From contig JAKLET010000017.1 in NCBI GenBank assembly GCA_022711595.1, positions 18,425 to 82,424 on the forward strand: DNA of 64,000 nucleotides, in the 5' to 3' direction. Below are positions 8,397 to 17,590 of this stretch, piece by piece (position 1 is the stretch's first letter; every line of letters begins with the position of its first letter). The notes below the pieces were generated by a model. The model ran no database searches. It was given only the letters and a program-made list of their open reading frames with translations, and was not told where the DNA came from. Position numbers and translations under genes: made by a program. The stretch is from Deltaproteobacteria bacterium (GTDB lineage Bacteria; Desulfobacterota; Syntrophorhabdia; Syntrophorhabdales; Syntrophorhabdaceae).

Positions 8397-9191
8397 ATGG
8401 CCAAATTCAACAGGGAGCAGGTCGGCGGGTATACCGTCGTTTACCGCGGGGAACAGGTTGACGTGGTTCAGCTTGTCGCCGGGATCAAAAACCCGGAAAG
8501 GAGGTTCACGGCAGGCCGCGGGGCGCCGGGCATCCTGGAGATCGGCGGCAGGACGATCGTATGCAGGCAGTACCTGCACGGCGGCTGGCTCCGGGGGGTC
8601 ACGGGCGGGGCGTTCTTCCATGAGGAAAGGGCGTTAAGAGAATTGGAGGTAACGGCCTACCTGGAAGAAAAAGGGTTTCCCGTCATCGCTCCCATTGGCT
8701 ATGTGGTCGAGAAGCAGGCTTCTTCAAGGAGGCTCTACTTCCTGTCCCTTTTCCTGGAAGGTTCCCGCGATCTCATGACATATTTCGCTTCAGCGGGAAG
8801 AAGGCAGCGGTTGAGGATGTCGGAGAGGCTTGCCGCCGCGCTTTTCGAGATGGGACGGCTTGGTGTGTACCACCCTGATCTGCACCTCAGGAATGTTCTT
8901 GTGGCAGAGGATGGAGGGCTTGTTTTCCTTGATTTCGACAAGGCATACCGGAAAGAGGTAGCCCCGGACGATTACGAGAGGATGTTCTGGCGCCTCGACA
9001 GGTTCGTCCGGAAGTACAGTGTTCTTTTCGGCCGCCCCGTTGACGAGATGGAGAGAGCGCTGTTCCTGAGGACATATGAGAGACTGTCCGGTGAAAGCGT
9101 CACGGACATAATGAGGGTAAAACGCCGGGGGATGGAGCAGTCCTCCAAACTGGGCTGGTTTATCGACCGTGTCCTTTACGGGAAAAAGTAG
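8397..9191 (+). CDS. Lipopolysaccharide (Kdo/heptose) kinase family protein
   Basis: A 264-residue protein with the atypical kinase fold of the KdkA/WaaP family, which phosphorylates inner-core sugars of LPS. The catalytic loop reads YHPDLHLRNVLV near residue 159 (Asp as base, Asn for metal), and LDFDKAYRK near 178 is the DFG equivalent. FLEGSRDL precedes them as the hinge region. The start at ATG 8397 is chosen since the 69 codons upstream show no family similarity and would reach back into ubiX. Sugar specificity (Kdo or heptose) cannot be told. Downstream, on the opposite strand, lies the lipid A acyltransferase gene, also an LPS function. Confidence 0.8.
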   Translation: MAKFNREQVGGYTVVYRGEQVDVVQLVAGIKNPERRFTAGRGAPGILEIGGRTIVCRQYLHGGWLRGVTGGAFFHEERALRELEVTAYLEEKGFPVIAPIGYVVEKQASSRRLYFLSLFLEGSRDLMTYFASAGRRQRLRMSERLAAALFEMGRLGVYHPDLHLRNVLVAEDGGLVFLDFDKAYRKEVAPDDYERMFWRLDRFVRKYSVLFGRPVDEMERALFLRTYERLSGESVTDIMRVKRRGMEQSSKLGWFIDRVLYGKK

Positions 9192-9207
9192 GACATGGAA
9201 ACAAAAA

Positions 9208-9372
9208 CAGTTTCAACTGTTTCAACGGCTTTAAGCCGTTCCAGCAGTTCAAGAGGCCGTAAAGCGTGAACAGAGACCGTGAATGAGGCCGCAAATTGTA
9301 AAAACCTTATGCAAGTTTTTTTGATTTTCCCTGTTGAAACGGTTTAAACGGCTCAAACGGTTCGAGCCGTTT
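9208..9372. repeat. Nonamer-array dyad with a perfect 9-bp hairpin overlapping the lpxL stop
   Basis: The left arm starting at 9208 has 9-bp units (CAGTTTCAA, CTGTTTCAA, CGGCTTTAA). A middle part near 9253-9290 has 7-bp units (GCCGTAA, AGCGTGA). The right arm from about 9331 has inverted 9-bp units (CTGTTGAAA, CGGTTTAAA, CGGCTCAAA). AAACGGCTC (9346-9354) and GAGCCGTTT (9364-9372) form a perfect 9-bp stem around a 9-nt loop. The lpxL stop codon (9353-9355) lies inside this stem-loop. It sits between convergent genes and may end transcription from both sides (inference). Confidence 0.7.
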
Positions 9373-10261
9373 CCTTTCTTTTCCTGTCCCTTCCCCATCT
9401 CTGGTGGACCCAGAACCATTCATCGGGATATTGACGGATGATGCTTTCGAGGAAGGCATTGATCTTGCGCGTGTTCTTCTCGATGAGTTCGTCGATGTTG
9501 CCTTCCCGCTCCATGACGATCGGTTCGCCGCACATGATAGAATACCTGAGGAACCCTTTCCTGACCGGGTAACAGGGAACGACGATGCATCCGGTCTTCA
9601 TGCCGATCATGGCGGTGCCTTTTGATGTGGGAACCTTCTGGCCGAAGAACTCCACGAAGACCCCCCGCGAACGTTTCTCGCGCTGGTCACCCAGAATGGC
9701 CACGATGTGATTGTTCTTCAGGCGGCGCATGACCTCTTTCCCTGTATTTGCATTGACTATGATGGTAAGACCCGTGGATTCCCTGAGGCTGTTGAGAAAG
9801 GAATTAAGGCGCACATGTTTTTTCAGCGGCCTTGCCAGGGCGACAACCGGCTGATTGAGAAGCTTTGATGTGATCCCCAGGATCTCCCAGTTGCCGAAAT
9901 GAAATGTAAGGGCGATCACCCCGCGGCCGCTCCCGAGGGTCTTGTCGACAATGTCCCGAGGCTCCAGCGAGAACCTCCCGGGTACTTCATCCGCCGGGAT
10001 ATAGGGGGCAAGGAGCAGTTCGATCATGTTGGTCCCGAGATTCTTGAAACAGCTAAGTGCGATATCCTGCGCGTCTTTCCGGGTTATCTCCGGGAATGCC
10101 CTCATAATGTTGTTGATGGCGATGTTGCGGCGTGTTTTGATAACGGCGAAACCTGCTGCCCCAAGAGATCTTCCCACGGCCCGCCGGGCACCCTCCGGCA
10201 GAACGCGCAGACACTGCTGTAAAAGCTTTATCAGGGCGATGATGACAAGATCTGCGATCAC
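9353..10261 (-). CDS. lpxL: Lysophospholipid/lipid A acyltransferase, LpxL/HtrB family
   Basis: Transfers a secondary acyl chain to the lipid A precursor at the inner membrane. It has 302 residues. An N-terminal hydrophobic helix anchors it, and the catalytic HxxxxE motif appears as HFGNWE near residue 120. The later blocks GTAMIGMKTGCIVVPCYPVR and WFWVHQRWGRDRK are characteristic of the LpxL/LpxM family. Which acyl donor it uses cannot be read. It is the last gene of the minus-strand housekeeping run. The C-terminal codons for ETARTV and the stop are encoded by an intergenic repeat unit, which suggests that the repeat supplied or altered the protein's end. Confidence 0.87.
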   Translation of the reverse strand: MIADLVIIALIKLLQQCLRVLPEGARRAVGRSLGAAGFAVIKTRRNIAINNIMRAFPEITRKDAQDIALSCFKNLGTNMIELLLAPYIPADEVPGRFSLEPRDIVDKTLGSGRGVIALTFHFGNWEILGITSKLLNQPVVALARPLKKHVRLNSFLNSLRESTGLTIIVNANTGKEVMRRLKNNHIVAILGDQREKRSRGVFVEFFGQKVPTSKGTAMIGMKTGCIVVPCYPVRKGFLRYSIMCGEPIVMEREGNIDELIEKNTRKINAFLESIIRQYPDEWFWVHQRWGRDRKRKETARTV

Positions 10262-10267
10262 ATCGAC

Positions 10268-10462
10268 CTATTCGGTTTTATCAGGCGGGGCCGGGAGCGC
10301 TTCCTCGATGAGCATGACGGGTATGTCGTCCTTTATCGGGTACAAAAGGGAACAGGTGCGACAGACAAGCCCTTCCCCGGAATCCAGCAGAACAAGGTCT
10401 CCCTTGCATTTCGGACAGCAGAGGATCTCGAGCAGTTCCTTGCTGATGGCCGATTTTTTCAT
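10268..10462 (-). CDS. Trm112-like zinc-ribbon protein (YcaR family)
   Basis: This 64-residue protein has two CxxC knuckles, CCPKC near residue 15 and CRTC near 34, followed by LLYPIKDDIPVML, the hallmark of the Trm112/YcaR family. In eukaryotes and archaea Trm112 stabilises methyltransferases; in Gram-negative bacteria the gene is often beside lipid A genes, and here it lies directly before lpxL. The partner in this organism is not known. Confidence 0.88.
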   Translation of the reverse strand: MKKSAISKELLEILCCPKCKGDLVLLDSGEGLVCRTCSLLYPIKDDIPVMLIEEALPAPPDKTE

Positions 10463-10466
10463 TTCA

Positions 10467-12182
10467 TCATTCCCCGTTTTCGTCGTTTTTCTTCATTGCA
10501 GGCTCAAGTATGTCTCCGAGCGTGGAGAACGCGCTTTCGTTTTCCACGCGCGCCTCTGGCACCGGCTGATCATCTCTCTTTCTGAGGATCTTGGTGCTCA
10601 GAGCAATCCTTTTCTCTTTCTCATCGATGTGGAGAATGGCGGCCTGTATCTTGTCGTCAAGGACGAAAACCTCTGCGGGCGGTTTTCCCTGGAGCTCATC
10701 CATTTCGGAGACATGGACAAGGCCTTCGATGCCTTCCTCGATCTCTACAAAGACGCCGAAATCGGTGATACTTGTGATGTATCCGTCAACGACGTCCCCC
10801 GTGCTGTAACGGCTTGAAAGCCCCTTCCAGGGGTCTTCCTTGAGACGTTTGATGCTCAGGGAGAATTTTTTCTGTACCTTGTCGATATTGAGGACAAGGG
10901 CGTCGATCATGGTCCCCTTTTTGAGATGTTCCTGTGAAGCCTTTTTTCTCCGTGACCAGGAAAGCTCGGACATATGGACAAGACCGTCAATACCGTTACC
11001 GATGCCGACAAACATGCCGAACTCGGTGAAGTTCTTTACCTTGCCCTTCACTGTCGATCCGGGGGGGTAGTTTGCTTCAAGCTCGTCCCAGGGATCCGGG
11101 GCCAGTTGTTTCAGGCCCAGCGAGATGCGTTTCTTGTCGAGATCGATCTTCAGAACGACGAGTTCGAGCCAGTCACCTTTGTTGACCAGCTTGGCGGGGT
11201 TCTTGAATTTCTTGTCCCAGCTCATCTCGCTGACGTGCAGCAACCCTTCAAGCCCCTGCTCCAGTTCCACGAACGCGCCGTATTCGACGAGTCCCACGAC
11301 CTTGCCTTTTACCCTGGTGCCTACGGGGTATTTTTCGTCGATCTTCAGCCAGGGGTCTGTTTTGAGATGCTTCATTCCGATGGAAACGCGGCCTTTCTCC
11401 ATATCGATGGCGATGATCTTAACCTTCACTTCGTCGCCTATCCTGAGATATTCCTTCGGGTGGGTTATCTTTCCCCAGGTGATGTCGTTTATGTGGAGAA
11501 AGCCATCGACACCGCCCAGGTCGACAAAGGCGCCGTAATCGGTAATGTTCCTCACGAAGCCGTAAATGACCTGTCCGTCTTTTACGTTCTTCCAGAACTC
11601 CTGTTTCTTCTTCTCCCGTTCTTCTTCAAGGAGCACCCTTCTTGACAGGATGATACTGCCTTTTCTCCGGTTGGATTTGATGATCCTGAACTTGAGGTTC
11701 CTCCCTACAAATGAAGAGGGGTTCTTTACGGGTTTTATGTCCACCTGCGACAAGGGAAGAAATGCGTTGATCCCTATGTCCACAATAAAACCGCCTTTTA
11801 CCTCGGACGCGATATGACCGTCTATGGAAATGCTCTCATCGAGCGATTTATCTATTTTTTCCCAGGTTTTAACTTCATCGACCCTTTTCTTCGAAAGCCG
11901 CAGGAGGCCGGATTCCTTTTCCCGGCCGACTATCATGACCTCGACCTCGTCATCGACACTGACTGGCTGACCCTCCGCTCTGGGAGTAAATTCATGGAGC
12001 GGGACAATACCCTCCGATTTCAAACCCACATCGACTATGACCGAATCGCCGTTGATATTGATGACCTTGCCTTTTAAAACGTTGCCTTCCTGAAGGCTTT
12101 TCATCGACGTTTCGTATAGTGTCTGCATGTCCTCCTGTGAGTTTTCTTTCATTGTCCCGGTATCTGAGCTGTCCACCATCAT
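10467..12182 (-). CDS. rpsA: 30S ribosomal protein S1
   Basis: A 571-residue RNA-binding protein of the ribosome that helps mRNA docking. Six S1 (OB-fold) repeats follow one another from about residue 35 to 545. The typical pattern G-x-V-x-x-I-T-D-Y-G-A-F-V-D-L and G-L-V-H-x-S-E recurs, for example VRNITDYGAFVDLGGVDGF and GLLHVSEMSWDKK. The length is close to the E. coli protein. It lies 9 bp downstream of ispH, an ispH-rpsA pairing that occurs in several bacterial groups. The two Met codons at the start leave the exact initiator uncertain by one residue. Confidence 0.97.
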   Translation of the reverse strand: MMVDSSDTGTMKENSQEDMQTLYETSMKSLQEGNVLKGKVININGDSVIVDVGLKSEGIVPLHEFTPRAEGQPVSVDDEVEVMIVGREKESGLLRLSKKRVDEVKTWEKIDKSLDESISIDGHIASEVKGGFIVDIGINAFLPLSQVDIKPVKNPSSFVGRNLKFRIIKSNRRKGSIILSRRVLLEEEREKKKQEFWKNVKDGQVIYGFVRNITDYGAFVDLGGVDGFLHINDITWGKITHPKEYLRIGDEVKVKIIAIDMEKGRVSIGMKHLKTDPWLKIDEKYPVGTRVKGKVVGLVEYGAFVELEQGLEGLLHVSEMSWDKKFKNPAKLVNKGDWLELVVLKIDLDKKRISLGLKQLAPDPWDELEANYPPGSTVKGKVKNFTEFGMFVGIGNGIDGLVHMSELSWSRRKKASQEHLKKGTMIDALVLNIDKVQKKFSLSIKRLKEDPWKGLSSRYSTGDVVDGYITSITDFGVFVEIEEGIEGLVHVSEMDELQGKPPAEVFVLDDKIQAAILHIDEKEKRIALSTKILRKRDDQPVPEARVENESAFSTLGDILEPAMKKNDENGE

Positions 12183-12191
12183 GTGTGCCCC

Positions 12192-13013
12192 CTAAAAATT
12201 TTTTACGCGCCTTTCCACTGTATCAATAATAAGATCGGGAGTAGATGCACCTCCCGTGATCCCCACATGAGATACGCCTCTGAACCATCCCGGCTCGAGA
12301 TCTTCAACGGTCTCGATATGATAGGTTTTTGGTTGTACCTTGTGAACTACTTTGTAAAGCTTTGCGGTGTTGGAGCTGTTCTTCCCCCCCACTACCAGCA
12401 TCATATCAACCTTGCCGGACAGTTCTATGGCTTCGTCCTGCCTGATCTGAGTACTTTCGCAAATCGTATTATAGATCCTGAGTTCCTCCACACCTCCGAT
12501 CAGTTCTTTAACGATTTCAACAAATGTACCCTTATCGAGGGTGGTTTGACTTACAACTCCAACCTTTTTCGCGGTCAGTATTGTTGGTTCCTGTAGTACA
12601 ATACCATCGTTATCTAAATAACTCAAGACACTTTTCACTTCCGGGTGGTTGCTGTCGCCGACGATCACGACCTGGTAACCTTTGTTTTTAAGATACTTTG
12701 CGTATTTGCGCACACGCTTCACAAAAGGGCAGGTTGTGTCGATGGCCTTGAGGCCGGTACCCTTTATGTACTCCTCTTCCTCTCTTTTTATCCCGTGGGT
12801 CCTGAAGACAACCGTCCCTTCTTTTACCTGGTAGACATCTTCGACGGGAATGACCCCTTTTTCCTTCAAAAGGTCCACCATCTGGGGGTTGTGGATGATG
12901 GGCCCTATGGTGTATACGTTTCCTCCAGTCGCCTCGGCGGCTTTGTGGACCATTTTTATGGCGCGTTTGACGCCGAAGCAAAATCCTATGTTCTTTGTCT
13001 TTACGATTTTCAT
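12192..13013 (-). CDS. ispH: 4-hydroxy-3-methylbut-2-enyl diphosphate reductase
   Basis: Last enzyme of the MEP isoprenoid pathway; it reduces HMBPP to IPP and DMAPP with a [4Fe-4S] cluster. 273 residues, normal. The three cluster Cys are in GFCFGVKRA (C12), DTTCPFVKR and NTICESTQIRQDE. The conserved GITGGASTPD near the C-terminus is present. It overlaps cmk by four bases. DMAPP from this pathway is also the source of the prenyl group used by UbiX. Confidence 0.97.
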   Translation of the reverse strand: MKIVKTKNIGFCFGVKRAIKMVHKAAEATGGNVYTIGPIIHNPQMVDLLKEKGVIPVEDVYQVKEGTVVFRTHGIKREEEEYIKGTGLKAIDTTCPFVKRVRKYAKYLKNKGYQVVIVGDSNHPEVKSVLSYLDNDGIVLQEPTILTAKKVGVVSQTTLDKGTFVEIVKELIGGVEELRIYNTICESTQIRQDEAIELSGKVDMMLVVGGKNSSNTAKLYKVVHKVQPKTYHIETVEDLEPGWFRGVSHVGITGGASTPDLIIDTVERRVKNF

Positions 13014-13663
13014 TTCCCGGCATTCCTCTTTTCAATGTGGCCCATGATGGTCTTTAGCACTTCTTCCGGGCCGATCCCTGTTGTGTCCACGTATATGGCC
13101 CCATCGGGGATGACAAGCGGGGCGATCGCCCTCTCCGAATCGTTTTTGTCGCGTTTCTCCATTTCTTCCTTTACGGTTTTCATAGCCTCACGAGAGCCCT
13201 TTGCCGAAAGCTCCAGGTGCCTGCGGCCAGCCCTCTCATCCGCTCCGGCATCGAGATAGAATTTTATATCGGCATCAGGAAAGACGACGCTGCCTGTGTC
13301 GCGCCCTTCGAGCACTACCCGGCCCCTGCCGCCAAGCCGCCGCTGGATCGCGTTGGCGTAATCCCTGACGGATCGGTCCTGGGAAAGTGAAGAGGCAAGA
13401 AGGGATATCTCAGGCAGGCGTATCCCGTCGGATATATCCAATTCTCCGAGCAAGACCCGGGTGTTTTCTCCGAACTCGAAAGTGAGGGATATCAGGGGCA
13501 GGAGTTCCCCGATGGTTTCATTGTTTTCGCGGTTCCTGTATGCGTAGGCGATCCCCCGGTAGATGGCCCCGGAATCGATGTAGGTAAAGCCGGCCTCCCC
13601 GGCGAGCATCTTTGCTATGGTGCTTTTTCCAGCGCCGCTCGGCCCGTCGATGGTGATTATCAT
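13010..13663 (-). CDS. cmk: Cytidylate kinase
   Basis: Phosphorylates CMP and dCMP. 217 residues from ATG 13663. The P-loop GPSGAGKST lies at residues 7-15, LEGRDTGSVVFPDADIKFYLDA is the CMP-binding and lid region, and RDKNDSERAIAPL is the conserved C-terminal block with the Asp-Ser pair. The frame extends 23 codons upstream, but the family always starts just before ITIDGPSG, and an AAAGAAAGA stretch precedes 13663. Its stop overlaps the ispH start. Confidence 0.96.
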   Translation of the reverse strand: MIITIDGPSGAGKSTIAKMLAGEAGFTYIDSGAIYRGIAYAYRNRENNETIGELLPLISLTFEFGENTRVLLGELDISDGIRLPEISLLASSLSQDRSVRDYANAIQRRLGGRGRVVLEGRDTGSVVFPDADIKFYLDAGADERAGRRHLELSAKGSREAMKTVKEEMEKRDKNDSERAIAPLVIPDGAIYVDTTGIGPEEVLKTIMGHIEKRNAGK

Positions 13664-13768
13664 GTCTTTCTTTATATTCACGTCGCTACCCGCAACCTGA
13701 GAACCTGCCAGCGAGGTCAAAGTATATAACAAGTTGAGATAAAATTCAAAAAAGGAAGAATGAGGGAC

Positions 13769-13872
13769 AGGTTTCTATGGTTTCTTTGGTTTGTCAGGTT
13801 TCTATGGTTTCTTCAGTTCCCTTGGTTAAAAAGACATAAATTTTCTCCAGCCAGATAAACCAGATAAACCGT
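13769..13872. repeat. Nonamer-array dyad (GGTTT/AAACC type)
   Basis: The left arm has about seven 9-bp units beginning GGTTT (GGTTTCTAT, GGTTTCTTT, GGTTTGTCA, GGTTTCTAT). The right arm has the inverted form AAACCAGAT-AAACCGTAT. It fills the 230-bp gap between the cmk start and the hisC stop and ends 21 bp from the hisC stop. Confidence 0.7.
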
Positions 13873-13893
13873 ATTCTATGACCCATCAACCGT

Positions 13894-14958
13894 TTAGATT
13901 ATCCTTTTAAGTTCCTCTATGCAGCGGGTGTTCTCGTATGGGGTACCGAAGGAGATGCGGATGTGGTCGGGCAGGCCGTATGCGCCCATGAAGCGCACGA
14001 GGACCTTCCTGTCGAAGAGCTTTTTCGTGATCTCTTCCGCTTTATTGCCCACCCTTACAAGAACGAAGTTCGCCTCCGTGGGAACATATTCAAGGGACAT
14101 CTCCTTAAGGGCATTGTAGTAGAATACTTTTGTCAGGCCGATGCCGCTAAGGACCTTTTGCAGATATGTTTCATCAGAAAGGGCGGCACGGGCGGCGATA
14201 AGGGCGATCAAATTCACACTGAAGGGCTGCTTTGTCCGCTCCAGGAATGACGCAAGTGAGCTCCCGGCGATGCCATAGCCGACCCTGAGGCCCGCAAGTC
14301 CGTAGGCCTTGGAGAACGTCCGGAGGATAAGCACGGGAAAGTCTTCGATGTATGCTGTGGTTTTGGGGAATTTCCTGCTTTCGGCGAACTCGGCGTAGGC
14401 CTCGTCCACGACGACCAGAACGTCGCGGGGGAGAGAGCCGATGAAGCGTTCGAATTCCTTTTCTTCGAATATGGTGCCCGTGGGGTTCATGGGGTTGTTG
14501 AGGAATACGATCCTCGTATTTTCGTCGATCGCGGCGGCCAGGGCAGCAAGATCGGTGCGCATGCCGGAAAGGGGCACCTTTTTTGTCTCGTAGCCGTAGA
14601 TCCGGGCCGCGATATCATAAAAAGCGAAGGATGATTCCGTTATGACCGCCCCGTTGCGCAGGTCGTTCTTCATCGCCCTGAAGGACATCTCAATAAGCTC
14701 GTTGGAGCCGTTGCCGATCAGGAAGTTGCCGCCGGCAAGACCATAACGCGCGGCAAGGTCGTCTTTGAGCTCTTTCTCGCCCCCGGGGTAGCGGTTAAGC
14801 GCGAAAAGGGCGTCAAGGATGCTCTCCATGACCTTCTCTGAAGGGGGGTAAGGGTTCTCGTTCGACGAAAGGCGGATCCAGCCGTCTTCGTGGCCGTACA
14901 TCATCGCCTTGGGATAATAGGGGATATTTTTAACGCTGTCGCTTATTGATAGCTTCAC
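13894..14958 (-). CDS. hisC: Histidinol-phosphate aminotransferase
   Basis: PLP-dependent transaminase of 354 residues acting in histidine synthesis. LSSNENPYPPS near residue 31 is the usual N-terminal signature, FLNNPMNPTGT and VVDEAYAEF bind PLP, and the Schiff-base Lys is in RTFSKAYGLAGLRVGYG. The next gene upstream is a PHP-domain phosphatase that could supply the following step, histidinol phosphate hydrolysis; the spacing is only 7 bp. Other his genes are not in the window, so a role with other aromatic or imidazole substrates remains possible. Confidence 0.93.
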   Translation of the reverse strand: MKLSISDSVKNIPYYPKAMMYGHEDGWIRLSSNENPYPPSEKVMESILDALFALNRYPGGEKELKDDLAARYGLAGGNFLIGNGSNELIEMSFRAMKNDLRNGAVITESSFAFYDIAARIYGYETKKVPLSGMRTDLAALAAAIDENTRIVFLNNPMNPTGTIFEEKEFERFIGSLPRDVLVVVDEAYAEFAESRKFPKTTAYIEDFPVLILRTFSKAYGLAGLRVGYGIAGSSLASFLERTKQPFSVNLIALIAARAALSDETYLQKVLSGIGLTKVFYYNALKEMSLEYVPTEANFVLVRVGNKAEEITKKLFDRKVLVRFMGAYGLPDHIRISFGTPYENTRCIEELKRII

Positions 14959-14965
14959 GCGGTCC

Positions 14966-15616
14966 TTACCTTGTTATCTTTTTTACGAGGGCCAGGGCGT
15001 TATTTTGCATGGCTGTGAAATCCCGCGCGCTGAGGCCCGCCCCGAGTGCTACCCGAAGCGCATCACCGTCGGTCACGAGATCCGACGGGCTGTGAGAGTC
15101 GGTATTGAGGACAAGCTTTGCCCCCGCCTGTTTGGCAAGCTTCGCCACATGACCGTTCGAGAGGGAATGTCCCTTTCTTGTGCTGATCTCCAGCAGGACG
15201 CCGCGCTTTTTTGCGGCCTCCACCTCCTTTTCGGTGATGAGTCCGGGATGGGCGAGTATGTCAACCCCCGCCTCGATGGCCGCCGCGTTTGTCCCTTCCT
15301 CGACGGGCTCGGCAATGGTCTCACCGTGGACCACCACGTACGAGAAACCGAGCCTGCGCGCCATCATGGTGAGCTCGCCGATCTGTTTTGCCGGGCAATG
15401 GGTGAGCTCCGCGCCTGCCATGACCCTGATGCCTTCGTGCAGCGTTGCGTATTTGTTAAGTTTAAGGATCGATGAGGCCACGTTCTCGATGGTTGTGACG
15501 TCGACATGGTCCGATATGCCGAGGATCGTATATCCCTTGACCTTTGCCCTGCGGGCAAGTTCAAGGGGGAGCAGTTCGCCGTCGCTCAAGAGGGTGTGCG
15601 TGTGAAGATCGATCAT
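14966..15616 (-). CDS. PHP domain phosphoesterase, histidinol-phosphatase-like
   Basis: 216 residues. The metal-binding PHP motifs are MIDLHTHTLLSDGE (H5, H7), ISDHVD near residue 35, a central GAELTH, VHGET, LAHPGL and a final NTDSHS. This is the minimal PHP fold, used by HisK-type histidinol phosphatases and by other phosphoesterases. The position directly before hisC favours histidinol phosphatase (inference from context). Confidence 0.82.
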   Translation of the reverse strand: MIDLHTHTLLSDGELLPLELARRAKVKGYTILGISDHVDVTTIENVASSILKLNKYATLHEGIRVMAGAELTHCPAKQIGELTMMARRLGFSYVVVHGETIAEPVEEGTNAAAIEAGVDILAHPGLITEKEVEAAKKRGVLLEISTRKGHSLSNGHVAKLAKQAGAKLVLNTDSHSPSDLVTDGDALRVALGAGLSARDFTAMQNNALALVKKITR

Positions 15617-15618
15617 GG

Positions 15619-16119
15619 TTACATCTTATATTTTCCAAAGTCGTCCTGGGAGAGGTTTTCCAGTATGTCCTCCCAGTCTGAACTCTCCGTGACGACCTTG
15701 TCTTCTTTTTGGGTTGACAGGTCAACCTTTGCAGAACGCTGGATCACGCTCTCCTCGACAAAGATGGGGGCGCTTGTGCGAAGTGCGATGGCGATGGCGT
15801 CGCTCGGGCGGGAATCGATGACCATCCTTTTCTTGTTCACATCGAGGTGAATGAGGGCATAATACGTGTTGTCCTTGAGGTCGTTCACCTCGATCTTGAG
15901 GACCTTTACATTGAGGCTGTCGAGGATGTTCTTCACCAGGTCGTGTGTCATGGGCCGGGGTGTTTCTATGTTCTCCAGGGCCGTCGCAATGCTCGATGCT
16001 TCCAGAAGGCCGATCCAGATAGGCAGAACATCCTTTTCCTCCATGTCTTTCAGGAGAACGATCGGTGTATTGGTGAAAGGGTCGACGGTTATACCGGCTA
16101 CCTTCATCTCTTTCAGCAT
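15619..16119 (-). CDS. Bifunctional nuclease (BFN/DUF151) family protein
   Basis: 166 residues. Recognised by the DUF151 layout: [18 protein letters not shown] near residue 32, TPRPMTHDL, and the highly conserved [20 protein letters not shown] near 103. The family is annotated as a bifunctional DNase/RNase from plant work, but the bacterial role is unclear. An acidic Asp/Glu-rich tail follows. It overlaps miaB by 7 bp. Confidence 0.85.
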   Translation of the reverse strand: MLKEMKVAGITVDPFTNTPIVLLKDMEEKDVLPIWIGLLEASSIATALENIETPRPMTHDLVKNILDSLNVKVLKIEVNDLKDNTYYALIHLDVNKKRMVIDSRPSDAIAIALRTSAPIFVEESVIQRSAKVDLSTQKEDKVVTESSDWEDILENLSQDDFGKYKM

Positions 16120-17438
16120 CGCTTGCCTCCTTCGGGTTTTGGAATTTCTCCCCGTAAAGAATTAGCATAACCTTTTATTATATCCACATCCACTAATTTA
16201 TATATCATACTTTCATCACCTGTGAAATTGACGATCTTGCCGGAGCGGGTCCTTCCCATGAGCTCTTCGGCGCAGTTCCTGCTCGGGCCCTCGACGAGGA
16301 CCTCGACCCTGCGGCCCTCCATCCGCCTGTTCGCATCGAGCGTTATTGTTCTCTGGAGCTTCTGGAAACGGCTCAGCCGTTCATGGGCCGTATCGGGAGG
16401 CACAATGCCGGGAAGGGCCGAGGCCGCGGTGAACTTTCTCGGAGAGTAAATGAACGAAAAGATCCCGTCGAACCTGACGGTTTCCATGAGCCTCATGGTT
16501 GCCTCGAAATCGCTTTCGTCCTCCCCGGGAAAACCGACAATACAATCGGCGGTTATGGCAATGTCGCCGCATCGCTCCCTGAGGGCCACGACCTTCTCCA
16601 GGTATTCTGAAGCGGTATAACCCCGGTTCATGAGGGACAGGATCTTGTCGGAGCCCGACTGGAAGGGGAGGTGTATGGACTCACAAAGCGTCCTGAGAGT
16701 TCCGAAGCAGCCGATAAGCTCATCGGAGATGTCCTTTGGATGGGATGTGACGAAGCGCAATCGCCGGATGCCGGGTATTGCGTCGATCTTCTTTAGAAGC
16801 CGGGGGAAGGAGATGTCGTCGCTACCATTATTATAAGAGTTGACGTTCTGCCCGAGGAGTGTCACCTCCGTGATGCCCCTGGAAGCCATCTCGGCCACTT
16901 CGGCCAGGATGTCCGCGCTTGCGCGGCTCTCTTCACGGCCCCTGACGTAGGGTACGACGCAGTAGCTGCAGAAGTTGTTGCACCCTTTCATGATCGTCAC
17001 GTATCCCTTGATGCCCCGCCGGGTATTGTGCGGCCTGATGGTGAGAGAAGGGGAACGGCCGTTGTCTGCAAAGGCGGAAAAAGCCGAAGCGCCCGACGCG
17101 TTCTCAAGCGCCTCGGGTATCCTGTGGATGTTCGACGGCCCGAGGGAGAAGTCGATGAAGGGAAGCCTCTCGAAGATGCCTTCCTTTTCCTGCTGCGCGA
17201 TGCAGCCCGTCACGCCGATGATGAGGTTTCTCTTTCTTTTTGCCCTCTGGAGCCTTCCCATGAGGCTGTAGAACTTCTGTTCAGCCTTTTCCCTGATGCA
17301 GCATGTGTTGACGATGACGAGGTCGGCGTCTTCCAGCCCCCCGCCGGGCGTGTGGCCATGGTCGATGAGGACGGACCCCATCTTTTCCATGTCGTGGTCG
17401 TTCATCTGGCATCCGAAATTTTCAATAAAAAAACGCAT
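16113..17438 (-). CDS. miaB: tRNA-2-methylthio-N6-isopentenyladenosine37 synthase MiaB
   Basis: Radical SAM methylthiotransferase acting on tRNA position 37; 441 residues. The N-terminal UPF0004 domain starts [17 protein letters not shown] and supplies three Cys (the others in NTCCIR and GCIAQQ). The radical SAM cluster CxxxCxxC is in [18 protein letters not shown] near residue 150. A C-terminal TRAM domain follows ([22 protein letters not shown]). The EGPSRN and GRTR elements and the domain order favour MiaB over MtaB or RimO. Confidence 0.95.
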   Translation of the reverse strand: MRFFIENFGCQMNDHDMEKMGSVLIDHGHTPGGGLEDADLVIVNTCCIREKAEQKFYSLMGRLQRAKRKRNLIIGVTGCIAQQEKEGIFERLPFIDFSLGPSNIHRIPEALENASGASAFSAFADNGRSPSLTIRPHNTRRGIKGYVTIMKGCNNFCSYCVVPYVRGREESRASADILAEVAEMASRGITEVTLLGQNVNSYNNGSDDISFPRLLKKIDAIPGIRRLRFVTSHPKDISDELIGCFGTLRTLCESIHLPFQSGSDKILSLMNRGYTASEYLEKVVALRERCGDIAITADCIVGFPGEDESDFEATMRLMETVRFDGIFSFIYSPRKFTAASALPGIVPPDTAHERLSRFQKLQRTITLDANRRMEGRRVEVLVEGPSRNCAEELMGRTRSGKIVNFTGDESMIYKLVDVDIIKGYANSLRGEIPKPEGGKRC

Positions 17439-17449
17439 AAAAACCCTTT

Positions 17450-17585
17450 GGTCATAGGTTATGGGTCATAGGTTATGGGAAAGGCGAAAACTAAAGACAA
17501 AGACCATGTCAAGCCCGGCATGAAAATTTCAACTGTCCTTGCGCTTGACACGGTCCTTGCCCGGAACCTATAACCTATAACCTCT
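17450..17585. repeat. Heptamer-array dyad (GGTCATA/ACCTATA type)
   Basis: Left arm: GGTCATA-GGTTATG-GGTCATA-GGTTATG (17450-17478). Right arm: ACCTATA-ACCTATA-ACCT (about 17566-17583), the inverted form. The region between is unique. The right arm ends within 8 bp of the fbp stop codon. Confidence 0.75.
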
Positions 17586-17590
17586 CTTCT

